Notes: generated from the sequence alone by a model not told the origin. 64,000 bases of DNA from Butyrivibrio fibrisolvens 16/4 (GCA_000209815.1 FP929036.1:2184220-2248219), one strand, 5' to 3'; counted from the first letter of the stretch, positions 46,088 to 55,905 are shown. Numbers and translations are program-made.

Positions 46088-47614
46088 TTAAGAAAGATTT
46101 AAATTTTCTATAAACAGCTGCTCAAACTTTGGATCTGTTGCCAGAATTACAATCTGAGAATTGTCCTTGATTGCTTTTAGCTCATCTTCATTTGGATCCA
46201 GAATAAATGCTATGTCTCCCATAAGGGAAGCATTTCCTATTGATTCAAATTTATTCAATAATTGCGGTGGAAATAATCCTATACCTGCTGCAGACCATAT
46301 TCCTACAGATGCCCCCAAGCCACCTGCAATATATAGATGCTCAATATCATTTACATCCACACCGGATGCATCCAGAAGCATCTCTATACCTGAGCGAATA
46401 GCAGCCTTTGCCAGAATCACCTGCTGAATATCCTCCCCTGAAACTACAATATTTTCTGCAATAGGAAATCCTTTTTCTGAGTATTCGTCCTTTAACAGTC
46501 CACCATCATCTATGATATTGTTTCGCTTGAGCTCGTGAATTAAATCGATTACACCACTTCCACAAAGACCTATTGGCTTCTCTCCACCAATGGTTGTATA
46601 TTTAACCTTTCCATCATTAATTGATAAATGATTTATCGCACCTCTTACTGAGGCTACACCGCAGCCTAAACTTGCTCCCTCCAATGCTGGGCCAGCTGAA
46701 GCAGATGAACACCAATACTTTTTACCGTCAAAAAGTACAAGCTCTGCATTAGTTCCCATATCTACTAAAAGGAATTTGTCATCTTCTTTCTTTTTAGCCT
46801 TTGCCTGCTGCTTGATATAATAAAGACCAGCAACAATATCTCCACCCACAAAAGCGCTGATAGGTGGCATAAAGAATATATCTCTTCTTTCCTCACGAAA
46901 CTTTACAGCATCTGTAGTGTATGGAACAAATGGATACTTTGCCATTCCATCTACTGGGTATTTCAATATCAGATGGGTCATTACCGTATTTCCGGATGCC
47001 ACAACCTTATGGGTGAGAAAATCCTTACCAATAATTTTCGTTCCGATCTTTATCAAATCATTTACAACAAGCTTCTGAAGTTCTTCACTGTGGCCATCTA
47101 TAGCCGCCTTGACTCTGGACATAACATCAGAACCATACTTTAGCTGTCCATTAGTCCAAGTATATTGGCGCAATACTTTTCCTGTATTAAGTTCAACCGC
47201 TGCAGCGGCAAGGGTAGTTGTACCAATATCAACTGCTATTGCTATATTGGTTTTATCAAGAGGGAGCACGTCCATGGACTGTGGTGCCCCAATAGAATTT
47301 ATTTCAGATACAAGTCTCTTTGGCACCTGAATCTTGCAATCTTTTGTGATGGTACACTTGCAGCCAAGTCTCCATCCTTTTCTCATTTCCCAAAACTCGA
47401 GGGCACGCTCGTCCTCAGCTGTCATTTCAGGTGCGCCATAAACAAACCTTACGGCACAGCTAAGGCATTTTGCAATGCCGCCGCAAGGTCTATAATATTT
47501 TAATCCTAATCGGCTCATGACCTCCACGAAAGAAATACTGTCTTCCCCTGGTCTGGTCATAAGTATATGCTCCTGTTCAGGAACAACGTCTTCGATAACG
47601 ACTTTAATTTCCAT
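46088..47614 (-). CDS. ASKHA/2Fe-2S ferredoxin protein (DUF4445, RACo-like)
   Basis: 508 residues from ATG 47614. N-terminal [2Fe-2S] ferredoxin domain with Cys in RPCGGIAKCLSCAVRF and later GCKC; C-terminal ASKHA ATPase domain (AVDIGTTTLAAAAVEL, LLVDMGTNAELVLF, AGGLGASVG). Related to RACo, which reduces corrinoid proteins with ATP. No corrinoid gene is nearby, so the target is open. Overlaps the phosphodiesterase gene by 11 bases. Confidence 0.85.
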   Translation of the reverse strand: MEIKVVIEDVVPEQEHILMTRPGEDSISFVEVMSRLGLKYYRPCGGIAKCLSCAVRFVYGAPEMTAEDERALEFWEMRKGWRLGCKCTITKDCKIQVPKRLVSEINSIGAPQSMDVLPLDKTNIAIAVDIGTTTLAAAAVELNTGKVLRQYTWTNGQLKYGSDVMSRVKAAIDGHSEELQKLVVNDLIKIGTKIIGKDFLTHKVVASGNTVMTHLILKYPVDGMAKYPFVPYTTDAVKFREERRDIFFMPPISAFVGGDIVAGLYYIKQQAKAKKKEDDKFLLVDMGTNAELVLFDGKKYWCSSASAGPALEGASLGCGVASVRGAINHLSINDGKVKYTTIGGEKPIGLCGSGVIDLIHELKRNNIIDDGGLLKDEYSEKGFPIAENIVVSGEDIQQVILAKAAIRSGIEMLLDASGVDVNDIEHLYIAGGLGASVGIWSAAGIGLFPPQLLNKFESIGNASLMGDIAFILDPNEDELKAIKDNSQIVILATDPKFEQLFIENLNLS

Positions 47615-48106
47615 GTTTCCTATCGTATTCCTCAAGAGAATGCAAATCCATTTTTAGCTCACCACTATTATCCACCAAAATTGTCATATAAGTGTGTTCA
47701 CGGGAATTCTGTCTAGGAAATGCAATACTTCCTGGATTTGCTATAATCAATTCTTCGTATCTATCGATAGTTGGAACGTGGGTGTGACCATATAAAACAA
47801 TATCGCAACCTTTTTTTTAGCGGCCTCGGCAATTCTGTCGTAACCATATCCCACCCCGTAGTAATGACCATGAGTAAGCATAATCACATGATTTCCAACC
47901 TCTAATACTACTTCATTTGGAAGATTAGTGCCCCAATCGCAATTACCACATACGCATTCCGCTGGTGCTTCACTCATCATCCATAGATTATCTTCCACCC
48001 CTTGACCATCACCAAGGTGGTAGATTCTATCAGGTTTTTCTATATTTATGGCATCTCTAAGGTTCTCAGAGCTGCCATGTGTATCACTAACAACTAATAT
48101 TTTCAT
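47604..48106 (-). CDS. YfcE/MJ0936-type metallophosphoesterase, frameshifted
   Basis: 167 residues if the T8 run at 47811-47818 is read as nine; the joint reads AAKKKGCDIVLYGHTHVPTIDRY, restoring the GHTH metal motif. N-terminal VVSDTHG, HLGDG, GNCDWG and THGH motifs complete the calcineurin-like binuclear site. Cleaves phosphodiesters; physiological substrate unknown. Overlaps rdgB by 20 bases. Confidence 0.88.
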
Positions 48107-48698
48107 GCTTTAATATTTCTTCCTTTATCATTCTAAGAGCTTGTCCTCTATGGCTGATAGCATTCTTTTCCTCTGGAGAAATGCTTGCGGTACTAACATC
48201 CTTATCCCAGAGATAGAAAATTGGGTCGTAGCCAAAACCATTTTCACCCATTGGCTCCCAACCAATATACCCTTCTATTGTGCCTCTGACAACTGCTTCT
48301 TTTCCATCTGGAAAAACAGCTGAAACAGCACATACAAATCGAGCGCTTCTATCCTGCTTTTCAACACCATCAAGTCTCTCAATAAGATTTGCATTTTTAA
48401 TGTCATAGGAGGTATCTTCGCCCATATATCTGGCAGAATAAATACCTGGCTCCTTATTCAATGCATCTATCTCCAGGCCACTGTCATCTGCAAGAACGAT
48501 AGCATCCTTTGCAATAGCTGCAATAGCTCTGGATTTAATGAGGGAATTCTCCTCAAAGGTCTTTCCATCCTCAACAATATCTATATCAATTCCGGCTTCC
48601 TTCATGGTGACGATATCATATTTTTCTTCGCCGAGAATCTCCTTAATCTCTCTAAGTTTATTTTTATTTCCTGTTGCAAAAATAATTTTAGTTTTCAT
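48087..48698 (-). CDS. rdgB: XTP/dITP diphosphatase
   Basis: 203 residues. Ham1/RdgB motifs IIFATGNKNKLREI, TFEENSLIKSRAIA, VLADDSGLEIDAL, NGFGYDPIFY and ISHRGQALR. Removes deaminated purine triphosphates. Ribosome site GAGGAG just after the intercistronic element at 48709. Confidence 0.96.
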   Translation of the reverse strand: MKTKIIFATGNKNKLREIKEILGEEKYDIVTMKEAGIDIDIVEDGKTFEENSLIKSRAIAAIAKDAIVLADDSGLEIDALNKEPGIYSARYMGEDTSYDIKNANLIERLDGVEKQDRSARFVCAVSAVFPDGKEAVVRGTIEGYIGWEPMGENGFGYDPIFYLWDKDVSTASISPEEKNAISHRGQALRMIKEEILKHENISC

Positions 48699-48708
48699 GT
48701 GCTCCTCA

Positions 48709-48799
48709 TCCGCCAGTTACACTCTCAATCCTGAGATATTGCTTTCAGTCACTAGATGTTCCTTTCAGCAACACTCAGAGATTGATAGCTACTGGCTCA
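48709..48799 (-). ncRNA. intercistronic structured element, copy A
   Basis: Begins one base after the amidase stop and ends 10 bases before the rdgB start. Minus-strand outer stem GCCAGT/ACTGGC, second stem TCAATC/GATTGA and an inner stem TTGCT/AGCAA. Shares conserved blocks AGCTATCAATCTCT, AAGGA, ATCTNGYGAC and AGGATTGAGAG with copy B at 59025. Confidence 0.65.
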
Positions 48800-48800
48800 C

Positions 48801-49868
48801 TTAATTCTCACCTAAATATTCTACGATGGCATCGTATAGTGCCCCCGCAGTCTTTTTCTGATATTCCTTGTCCTGAAGTTTTTCCAGCTCATTGGCATTA
48901 GTCATAAAGCCTACCTCCACCAATGCTACTGGAACCTGACTCATCCTTATAATGTATACCTCATCCCCTACAACAGTGCCCTTGGATTTTGAACCGAGAG
49001 ATTTTAGAAGATGATCCAGGCATAGGGAAGCAAACCGCTTGGACTCCCCAGTGGTATCTGCGCCTTTATACATAACCTCTGTTCCATTTATGGAAGACAT
49101 TCTACCAGAAGCAGTAGAATTATTGTGTATAGAAAGGAATAAATCCGCTTCAGAATCATTAGCCAAACCAACTCTGGATTCAAATGATGGATTCGTATCA
49201 TCAGTACGGGTATAGTATACGCCTATATTTTTCCCATTCCTATCCATCAGTTTTTTAAGCTGCATCACAAACTGAAGATCCAAATCCTTCTCACTAACGC
49301 CCATTTTTGTAGCACCAGGTACGTTTCCGCCATGACCTGCATCCACAACAACAACATAGTCATACACATCGTGAGGATTCAAAAAATCCAGATAGATGTA
49401 TTCTCCCTCAGATGTCATCTGTACTTCTTTCACATCATCTAAGGTGATTTCAATAACACCTATAAGATTTTCACTGTCATAAATAACATCTACTATATTA
49501 TCCGCATTACCTCTCATTGGATAATTATTAAAATAATCTTTTCCAATTCCATTTATCGTAATTGCGATAGTTCTGTCAACGTAATTATTTAAGATAGATA
49601 CGCCGGCACTGGTGACATTTTGAGGAAGCATCAGACGAATCTGATGGCCCTTTAAAATATCCTCCTCAACCTCATTAGGTTCTTCCTGAAGCTCCTTATC
49701 AGAGTTTTTCAGCATCTCCATAACAGAGACTCTGCCCCCAGAGATTTTGCTGTCCTGAACCTTCAATGCAATAATATGCATATTAGGTACATAAATTAAC
49801 AGGCAGCACATAGCTATAACTATAACCAAAATGATTGCCGTAAAGGCCCCCATAACTTTATTTTCCAT
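48801..49868 (-). CDS. N-acetylmuramoyl-L-alanine amidase (Amidase_3)
   Basis: 355 residues. N-terminal membrane anchor (AFTAIILVIVIAMCCLLIYV), an AMIN-like beta domain (about 60-165) and the zinc amidase domain from residue about 170: VVVDAGHGGNVPG, EKDLDLQ, SIHNNST, VALVEVGFMTN. Cuts the glycan-peptide bond during cell separation or wall turnover. Confidence 0.93.
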   Translation of the reverse strand: MENKVMGAFTAIILVIVIAMCCLLIYVPNMHIIALKVQDSKISGGRVSVMEMLKNSDKELQEEPNEVEEDILKGHQIRLMLPQNVTSAGVSILNNYVDRTIAITINGIGKDYFNNYPMRGNADNIVDVIYDSENLIGVIEITLDDVKEVQMTSEGEYIYLDFLNPHDVYDYVVVVDAGHGGNVPGATKMGVSEKDLDLQFVMQLKKLMDRNGKNIGVYYTRTDDTNPSFESRVGLANDSEADLFLSIHNNSTASGRMSSINGTEVMYKGADTTGESKRFASLCLDHLLKSLGSKSKGTVVGDEVYIIRMSQVPVALVEVGFMTNANELEKLQDKEYQKKTAGALYDAIVEYLGEN

Positions 49869-49901
49869 TACATTACTTCTCCGCCAAAAGGACTTTAAGG
49901 C

Positions 49902-51638
49902 TTATTTCTTCTCTTCCTCAAATACCTCAACAACGTCATTCGCGTATGCCTTAATACACAAATTAGCCTTTGCAACATCCTCTACGTTTTCCCAATCCAA
50001 ACCATTATTGCTGATAAAGCCCTTGCCGTCTGTGATGTCAACAGCCGCTGTCATTGAATCGCTGACGTATTCCACTGCAAGAGGACGCAATGTGTCTGGT
50101 GTGTTGATGTAGAGAATAATAGCGAAGTTTTCTCCCTCATTTACTGTTTTAGCCTGATTAAATTTAACTGTATAATAGCCCGCCTGACTTACTGTTCCTG
50201 AAGCCACAATCTCCTTAGAAGAAAGAGTGCTGGTGTTTGTGTAATTTGGAACAAAGTAAATCTGATAGCTGGTATTTTTACCTAAAGCATAAAAACCTGC
50301 AGCTTCAATCTGCTGATTGGCCTCGGCTGTAAAAGTATTAGCGCCATATGCCCACTCTTTGCTATATCCAATCTGACCTACCCAACCACAAAGGTCGCTT
50401 TGATATATGTAATTGTAGGTATTATTGGTATCCGCCTTTACATAAGAAACAGCCTGATTTCCTATATTGGAATCATAGTATGAAATATAGAAAACCCCGT
50501 CATCACCAAAACCACTTCCCCAACTGTTCTGGCAAATAAAGGCTCCATTTCCTGGTACCTCTGTACTGAAGTTTTCTGCTGAATAAGTGTCATCCCATCC
50601 TATGATAACTACATCATGATTTGGTTTTGCATTTCCTGTATAGCAATAGGAATTAGTCCTGCGATTGTAACAGCTAGATCCATTAAGGTTTGCTGTGGAA
50701 ACGCTGGCATAGATAGATGTAGAAACACCACCGTATTTATAAACAGCCCATTTAATATCATCCAGATTTTCAGAATCATAAAAATGTGCTTCCTGAAGAT
50801 GAACTGCTGCAGTATCAGTCTCCCCTGTAAGCTCCTGAATCAAGCCCGTTTCCTTGTTATCCTCAATTGGTCCCTGCCAAGAAAGTAAATATGCCAAAGC
50901 CATCGTGTACTCTCCACCTGCAGACTCGTCCAGCTGGAAACTATTGGATTTTATCATCGAATCCACTGAAAACTTGTATGGATTTGCTGGTAGCAGTGAT
51001 GATTCCAGAGCCTCTAAAGAAGCACAGGCCCAGCAGGTAGCAGTAGAACCCTGATTTCTAATGAAGCTGACCCTATCAACATTTCGAAGGTCGTATATCA
51101 TAGGCAATTTAGGTACCTTTGAGATTTTGATATTGGCGGTGTATGTGGTTCTGTCGTAGGAATACTCATAACCGAAAATATTACACAGGTCCTCTAAGCC
51201 TACATATAATCTACCTAAATGAATGGATGGTCTTATGGAAATTTCCATATCATCTCCATTTTTTGTGGCAGTCCTATTGTCTGATACAAACTCGTAGATA
51301 TCGTTTGAAATCTGTACTACAGCGCTTCCCTCATCCTCCATAAAGGCTGAGCCCTTTAACACCTGACGTATAAACTCCAATGAACCTACAGGATTAAGGC
51401 TGTCATCTAAGATGGCATCCATTTCATTGCTAGAATATTGCTCATTATTAATGTAGAGCTTTAATTTCCCAGAATCATTAAGATTTTTAGACATCAAAGG
51501 ATACAGCACGTCTTCATTTAAAGCTGCTCCTCTAAATGATTCAACGGCTGCATATCTATCATTCCAATTATTCAGTTTTGCAAAAAGGGTGATTGCAAGA
51601 ATAAGAACAAACACCGTGAATCTCTTGGAAAGTTTCAT
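49902..51638 (-). CDS. secreted papain-like (C1) protease with N-terminal stalk domain
   Basis: 578 residues. Signal/anchor FTVFVLILAITLFA; a copper-amine-oxidase-N-like beta domain (about 55-172, ...RLYVGLEDLCNIFGYEY); C1 peptidase with Gln196, Cys202 (QGSTATCWACASLE), His341 (NHDVVIIGWDD) and Asn371 (CQNSWGSGFGDDGVFYISY); then a lectin-like beta domain to the end. Acts outside the cell on protein. Full catalytic set present. Confidence 0.92.
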   Translation of the reverse strand: MKLSKRFTVFVLILAITLFAKLNNWNDRYAAVESFRGAALNEDVLYPLMSKNLNDSGKLKLYINNEQYSSNEMDAILDDSLNPVGSLEFIRQVLKGSAFMEDEGSAVVQISNDIYEFVSDNRTATKNGDDMEISIRPSIHLGRLYVGLEDLCNIFGYEYSYDRTTYTANIKISKVPKLPMIYDLRNVDRVSFIRNQGSTATCWACASLEALESSLLPANPYKFSVDSMIKSNSFQLDESAGGEYTMALAYLLSWQGPIEDNKETGLIQELTGETDTAAVHLQEAHFYDSENLDDIKWAVYKYGGVSTSIYASVSTANLNGSSCYNRRTNSYCYTGNAKPNHDVVIIGWDDTYSAENFSTEVPGNGAFICQNSWGSGFGDDGVFYISYYDSNIGNQAVSYVKADTNNTYNYIYQSDLCGWVGQIGYSKEWAYGANTFTAEANQQIEAAGFYALGKNTSYQIYFVPNYTNTSTLSSKEIVASGTVSQAGYYTVKFNQAKTVNEGENFAIILYINTPDTLRPLAVEYVSDSMTAAVDITDGKGFISNNGLDWENVEDVAKANLCIKAYANDVVEVFEEEKK

Positions 51639-51641
51639 TTT

Positions 51642-52790
51642 CTAGTCCTTTTTCTTAGGCTTAGGTCCAAGGAACTGATAAAAATATGTCTTTATCATTC
51701 CGTTGTAAATTTTGCGATTTTTATCTGCCTTTCTTCCAATTGACTTTGGTGCATCCTCGTAGCTGGTGATTACAAACATAGACCAGCTATCAAGACCTGC
51801 AAAAGATTTTCCAAGCTTGCCATAAATCTCTGGCAAGTCCTTTTTATCTTCCAAACGCTCTCCATAAGGAGGATTAGTCAATATGAAACCAAATTTCTTT
51901 GGATGGCGTAATTCACCTACATCTCTTACCTGGAAGTGAATAAGATGATCTACTCCCGCCTGTTTTGCATTAAGACGGGCAATCTTTACCATGTCAGGGT
52001 CAATATCAAAGCCCTGAAGATCACATTCTACAGATGTATCAACATCAGCTCTAGCCTCGTCAAAAAGCTCGTTCCAAAGCTTTGGCGAAATAAGATTAGT
52101 CCAATCCATAGATGTAAAATCTCTGTTAAGACCAGGTGCAATATTTGCTGCAATCATAGCAGCCTCTATAAGGAATGTACCTGAGCCGCAAAATGGATCC
52201 ACAAGAATTCTATCAGGACGCCAAGGTGTCAGCTGAATAAGAGCTGCAGCCATGGTCTCTGAAAGTGGAGCCTTGCTGGTGTAGGTACGGTATCCGCGCT
52301 TGTGAAGAGGTGTACCTGTGGAATCCAAGGTAACCACCACATCATCTTTTAATAAGAAGATACGAACAGGATAATCTGCCCCATCCTCCTTAAACCACTG
52401 AACGTCATAATATGACTTCATTCTCTCAACCATGGCCTTTTTGGCAATGGACTGAATGTCTGTAAGAGAGAAAAGCTTACTCTTTACAGAGGTCGCCTTA
52501 GTAACCCAGAATTTGCCATTCTCAGGAATATATTCCTCCCAAGGAAGGGCCTTTATCCCCTGGAAAAGCTCCTCAAATGTGGTGGCATGAAAACGTCCCA
52601 CCTCTACAAGGACTCTCTCCGCTGTGCGCAAATGTATATTGGCGCGACAAATAGCCTCGGCATCACCTTCGAAGGTAACTCTACCATCAGTAACTTCGGT
52701 AATGTCATAACCTAAATCATATATTTCTCTTTTTAATGGGGCCTCAAGTCCAAAATGACAAGGGCAACTAATTGTAAATGTCTTTGGCAA
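51642..52790 (-). CDS. THUMP-domain 23S rRNA guanine-N2 methyltransferase (RlmL/YpsC-like)
   Basis: 382 residues. THUMP domain at the N-terminus; SAM motif VDPFCGSGTFLIEAAMIAANIAPG near 203; catalytic NPPYGERL near 300. Methylates G2445-type positions of 23S rRNA. Ends three bases before the C1 protease gene on the same strand. Confidence 0.9.
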   Translation of the reverse strand: MPKTFTISCPCHFGLEAPLKREIYDLGYDITEVTDGRVTFEGDAEAICRANIHLRTAERVLVEVGRFHATTFEELFQGIKALPWEEYIPENGKFWVTKATSVKSKLFSLTDIQSIAKKAMVERMKSYYDVQWFKEDGADYPVRIFLLKDDVVVTLDSTGTPLHKRGYRTYTSKAPLSETMAAALIQLTPWRPDRILVDPFCGSGTFLIEAAMIAANIAPGLNRDFTSMDWTNLISPKLWNELFDEARADVDTSVECDLQGFDIDPDMVKIARLNAKQAGVDHLIHFQVRDVGELRHPKKFGFILTNPPYGERLEDKKDLPEIYGKLGKSFAGLDSWSMFVITSYEDAPKSIGRKADKNRKIYNGMIKTYFYQFLGPKPKKKD

Positions 52791-52860
52791 TTTATAAATC
52801 TCCTAAAATAAAACTAACTAAAAATATCTTAGACTAGATGGTATATTTTTCAACTTTTCC

Positions 52861-52889
52861 TTGCATTAGTAGATTATCTATATTATAAT
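52861..52889 (+). promoter_or_regulatory. promoter of candidate sRNA
   Basis: TTGCAT (52861-52866), 17-base spacer, TATAAT (52884-52889), with no protein gene downstream before a terminator. Confidence 0.75.
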
Positions 52890-52895
52890 CACAAA

Positions 52896-52973
52896 CGTGA
52901 TGAGGAGTTTCCTCGTCATACCCTTATTAATTATTTATACTCCCCTCAAAAAGACCGAAAACTCGGTCTTTTT
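52896..52973 (+). ncRNA. candidate small RNA, about 78 nt
   Basis: Runs from a predicted start just after the promoter to terminator AAAAAGACCGA-AAAC-TCGGTCTTTTT (52948-52973). Stem-loop TGATGAGG / CCTCGTCA near the 5' end; then an unpaired AU-rich stretch with C-rich ACTCCCCTC, complementary to Shine-Dalgarno sequences, as in RsaE/RoxS-type regulators. No ribosome site precedes the short open frame inside it. It occupies most of the 309-base gap 52791-53099. Confidence 0.65.
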
Positions 52974-53055
52974 CTTGCGATGCAGTTTTTATACTCACCT
53001 GTCAATTATGCAATTATTCTTAAAAAGTTTCCATTGTATGCAATTTAATACATAG

Positions 53056-53082
53056 AAAAAGGGTCACACACCTGCAACCCTT
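53056..53082 (-). terminator. terminator after the CheY-like gene
   Basis: AAGGGT (53059) and ACCCTT (53077) pair and are followed by five T on the minus strand. Confidence 0.75.
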
Positions 53083-53099
53083 ATCGTTTTATATAAAAT

Positions 53100-53483
53100 T
53101 TACATAAAATGAGCTAATGCCTCTGCAAATCTCACTTCATCAAATGGTTTGATAACAAAGTCCTTTGCCCCTGCCTCAATAGCCTCAATAACGTAACATT
53201 TCTGTCCCATTGCACTAACAACAAGAATCTTTGCATCAGGATCAAATTCCTTGATTTGCTTGATGGCATCGATTCCATTAGAACTACGACCGACAGTATG
53301 ACCATCTACCGTCATTGTGATATCCATGGTAACTATATCAGGCTTGAACTCCTTGTATTTTTCTACCGCTCCATCACTGCAGTCGGCTTCAGCTACAACA
53401 GTACAGCCATTTCTTTCACATTCGTTTCTGACTACCGCTCGCATAAAGCGGGAATCATCAACTACCAATACTGTTTTGCCCAC
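53100..53483 (-). CDS. CheY-like single-domain response regulator
   Basis: 127 residues. Asp9/Asp10, phospho-acceptor Asp54 (IVTMDITM), Ser90 and Lys112 (FVIKPFDE) are all present. An insertion after the acceptor site (TVDGHTVGRSSNGID) lengthens the beta3-alpha3 loop. No output domain. Standing alone, its kinase and target (chemotaxis or other) are unknown. Confidence 0.92.
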   Translation of the reverse strand: MGKTVLVVDDSRFMRAVVRNECERNGCTVVAEADCSDGAVEKYKEFKPDIVTMDITMTVDGHTVGRSSNGIDAIKQIKEFDPDAKILVVSAMGQKCYVIEAIEAGAKDFVIKPFDEVRFAEALAHFM

Positions 53484-53607
53484 AACCAGTCCTCCTTGTC
53501 TCTCAAGTATTATATGGATGTGTAGCTTTATTATAGCATATAACCACTAGCCCTAGTTATGAACTTTATGTTAACTATTGATGTCGATGTTGATTATTGT
53601 GAGATTT

Positions 53608-54609
53608 TTAGCATATTCGTGGCAACCCTTCCCCTTGTAAAATATCAAGATATCGTTTGCCACCTATTTCAGTTTTCATAATAAGTGCACCAATTTCTCC
53701 ATCATCCTCTGGAAGATTTACAGCTCCTATCATACAGGCATTTGCGCCATATTTACATCCTCGAATAATCTCTACAGCCTTTACTGCATAGTCCTTAGGT
53801 ACAATAGCTACAAGCTTTCCTTCATTGCCCATATATAAAGGATCCAATCCCAAAAGCCCACAGAAGGATTTTACCTGTGGATCAATAGGAAGCTTCTCCT
53901 GGAACAAATCGAATCTAAGTCCACTTGCTACTGCAAGCTCCTTTAAAACTGTAGCCAGTCCGCCTCGTGTAACGTCTCTTAGAACGTGCACAGGAATTTT
54001 GTTTTCGATTAATTTAGAAACCATTTCCTGAAGAGGTGCGTTGTCACTGACTATAGTATTCTTTATTCCCATACGCTGACTGAGAACAGTGGCGTGATGG
54101 TCTCCTATATTTCCTGAAACAATTATAACATCATCATCGGCAGCATTTTTTGCTCTGATATCCACATCCTTTGGTACAAATCCAACACCTGCTGTGTTAA
54201 TGTAGATTCCACCATTGCCCTCTATAACCTTTGTATCTCCAGCGACAATTTTTACCCCTGCTTCCTCAGCAGTTTCAGCCATTGATTTGACAATTCGACG
54301 AAGAGTCTCTACATCTGCCCCTTCCTCTAAAATAAATCCGCATGTAATATATTTAGGAACAGCACCTCTCATACAAAGGTCGTTTACAGTTCCACAAATG
54401 CAAAGACGGCCAATATCTCCACCTGGAAATTCTAAAGGTGTAACCACAAAGCTATCTGTAGTCATAGCAATTGTTCCATCTCCTGGAACCACCGCTGCAT
54501 CTTCCATTTCAGAAAGCACATCGCTATTAAACTGAGATTCAAAAATCTCTCGTATAAGTTCTCCCGTTGCACGGCCCCCTGAACCATGCTCCATTATTAT
54601 CTTCTCCAT
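53608..54609 (-). CDS. hypE: hydrogenase maturation protein HypE
   Basis: 333 residues, ending in PRIC, whose C-terminal Cys receives the carbamoyl group from HypF and is dehydrated to cyanide. ATP-binding motifs MEHGSGGRATGELI, MTTDSFVV, RDVTRGGLATVL. Supplies CN ligands to the [NiFe] iron. Overlaps hypD by 13 bases. Confidence 0.97.
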   Translation of the reverse strand: MEKIIMEHGSGGRATGELIREIFESQFNSDVLSEMEDAAVVPGDGTIAMTTDSFVVTPLEFPGGDIGRLCICGTVNDLCMRGAVPKYITCGFILEEGADVETLRRIVKSMAETAEEAGVKIVAGDTKVIEGNGGIYINTAGVGFVPKDVDIRAKNAADDDVIIVSGNIGDHHATVLSQRMGIKNTIVSDNAPLQEMVSKLIENKIPVHVLRDVTRGGLATVLKELAVASGLRFDLFQEKLPIDPQVKSFCGLLGLDPLYMGNEGKLVAIVPKDYAVKAVEIIRGCKYGANACMIGAVNLPEDDGEIGALIMKTEIGGKRYLDILQGEGLPRIC

Positions 54610-55634
54610 GAATTAAAACAACTTCCTTCCTCGCTTACCATACATGCCCCCTGAGGTGACATAGGTGTACAGTTTTTTCCAAATAGTGGGCAATCTGCAG
54701 GCTTTGCCTTTCCCATAAGAATTTCTCCACATCTGCAGGCCTTATTCTTCTTGTTATCCACATCCAGCCCTCTGCTTCCCGCATCAAACTGTGCATAATC
54801 ATCTTTCAAGAATAGTCCTGAATCCGGAATTATCCCCATTCCGCGCCAAGCCACATCTGCAGGTGTAAAATATTTTTCCAACTGCTGTTCTATGATGGGA
54901 TTCTTTCCCTGGGCCACAACTGAGGTGTAGAAATTTTTAACTTGATATTCGTTATTCAAAACCATCTGTACTAAACCATAGATGGCTACCACAAGCTCCT
55001 TGGCGGCAAATCCTGACACTCCAAATGGAATCTGGTATTTTTTTGCCAGCTCATTGAAATAATCAGCCCCTGTAACAGCGCATACATGTCCTGGAGCAAT
55101 GAATCCATCAATCTTGGCGCCGTTATCACAAAGATATGCGATTGCTCCCGGCATAGTTTTTAAGGCTGTTAGTAACTGAATATTATTAAGATTTTGGGCT
55201 ATGGCATTGTCTAAAAGCAATGTATAAACCGGTGCGGTGGTTTCAAAGCCCACTGCCGCAAATACGTATTTACGATATGGATTTTTCCTTGCCAATGTAA
55301 GTACATCCATTGGGGAATATACCATTTCAACACTTCCGCCTCTGCCCTTCGCCTCGTTTAGGCTTTCCTTAGAACCTGGCACCCTAAGCAAATCTCCAAA
55401 GGTAACTACTGTGATCTCTGGCTGTAGGCTAAGCTCGATTAATTTATCAATATAGGCTGTAGGTGTAACGCAAACGGGGCATCCTGGCCCAGATAAAAGC
55501 TCTATATCAGGTGATAAAATATCTCTAATACCGTTTGTGGCAATGGCATGAGTGTGACTGCCGCACACCTCCATTAGCCTTATTTTTCTTCCATTATAGT
55601 TTTTTAAGAATTCTATAAGCTGTGGTAATTCCAT
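54597..55634 (-). CDS. hypD: hydrogenase maturation protein HypD
   Basis: 345 residues. MEVCGSHTHAIA and GPGCPVCVTPTAYID with conserved Cys, FGDLLRVPGSKESL, and C-terminal [4Fe-4S] Cys set in CRCGEILMG ... CPLFGKNC. Scaffold on which CN and CO are fixed to iron with HypC. Start overlaps hypC stop by one base. Confidence 0.97.
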   Translation of the reverse strand: MELPQLIEFLKNYNGRKIRLMEVCGSHTHAIATNGIRDILSPDIELLSGPGCPVCVTPTAYIDKLIELSLQPEITVVTFGDLLRVPGSKESLNEAKGRGGSVEMVYSPMDVLTLARKNPYRKYVFAAVGFETTAPVYTLLLDNAIAQNLNNIQLLTALKTMPGAIAYLCDNGAKIDGFIAPGHVCAVTGADYFNELAKKYQIPFGVSGFAAKELVVAIYGLVQMVLNNEYQVKNFYTSVVAQGKNPIIEQQLEKYFTPADVAWRGMGIIPDSGLFLKDDYAQFDAGSRGLDVDNKKNKACRCGEILMGKAKPADCPLFGKNCTPMSPQGACMVSEEGSCFNSWRR

Positions 55635-55839
55635 TAAGCGAAATCTCCCATCAGCTCTATTATTTCTTCTGCCTCGTCCTTCTTCAAGGTCTGAATAACG
55701 CAGCCTGCATGAACTAGGGCATAATCCCCCTCTTTAACATTCACAAGGCCGGCGTATGCCTCCACTTCATTACCATTGAAATCTACCGTTACTTTTCCAT
55801 CTTTAATTTTTTTACTAACCCTGGTATTGCAACACACAT
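55634..55839 (-). CDS. hypC: hydrogenase maturation chaperone HypC, frameshifted
   Basis: 68 residues if the T7 run at 55807-55813 is read as eight: the start then is ATG 55839 and the N-terminus becomes MCVAIPGLVKKI, the invariant HypC signature with Cys2. The uncorrected frame would begin with GTG at 55837 and lack that motif. Carries iron with HypD to the large subunit. AGGAGATAGT precedes the ATG. Confidence 0.9.
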
Positions 55840-55866
55840 TAATACTATCTCCTAAAAATTTTCTGT

Positions 55867-55872
55867 TATAAT
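55867..55872 (+). promoter_or_regulatory. extended -10 promoter of hypA
   Basis: TG-T-TATAAT (TATAAT at 55867-55872) in the gap between divergent hypC and hypA. Confidence 0.55.
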
Positions 55873-55905
55873 GATACTACATTTGCATTGTTTTGGGAGG
55901 GTAAA

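Noticed and set aside
52900..53055. 51-codon ORF inside and beyond the candidate sRNA (MRSFLVIPLL...)
   Set aside because: No ribosome site, and a strong terminator lies in its middle.
55634..55837. HypC starting at GTG with N-terminus MCCNTRV
   Set aside because: Lacks the invariant MC-AIPG motif, which appears in the neighbouring frame with a good ribosome site.
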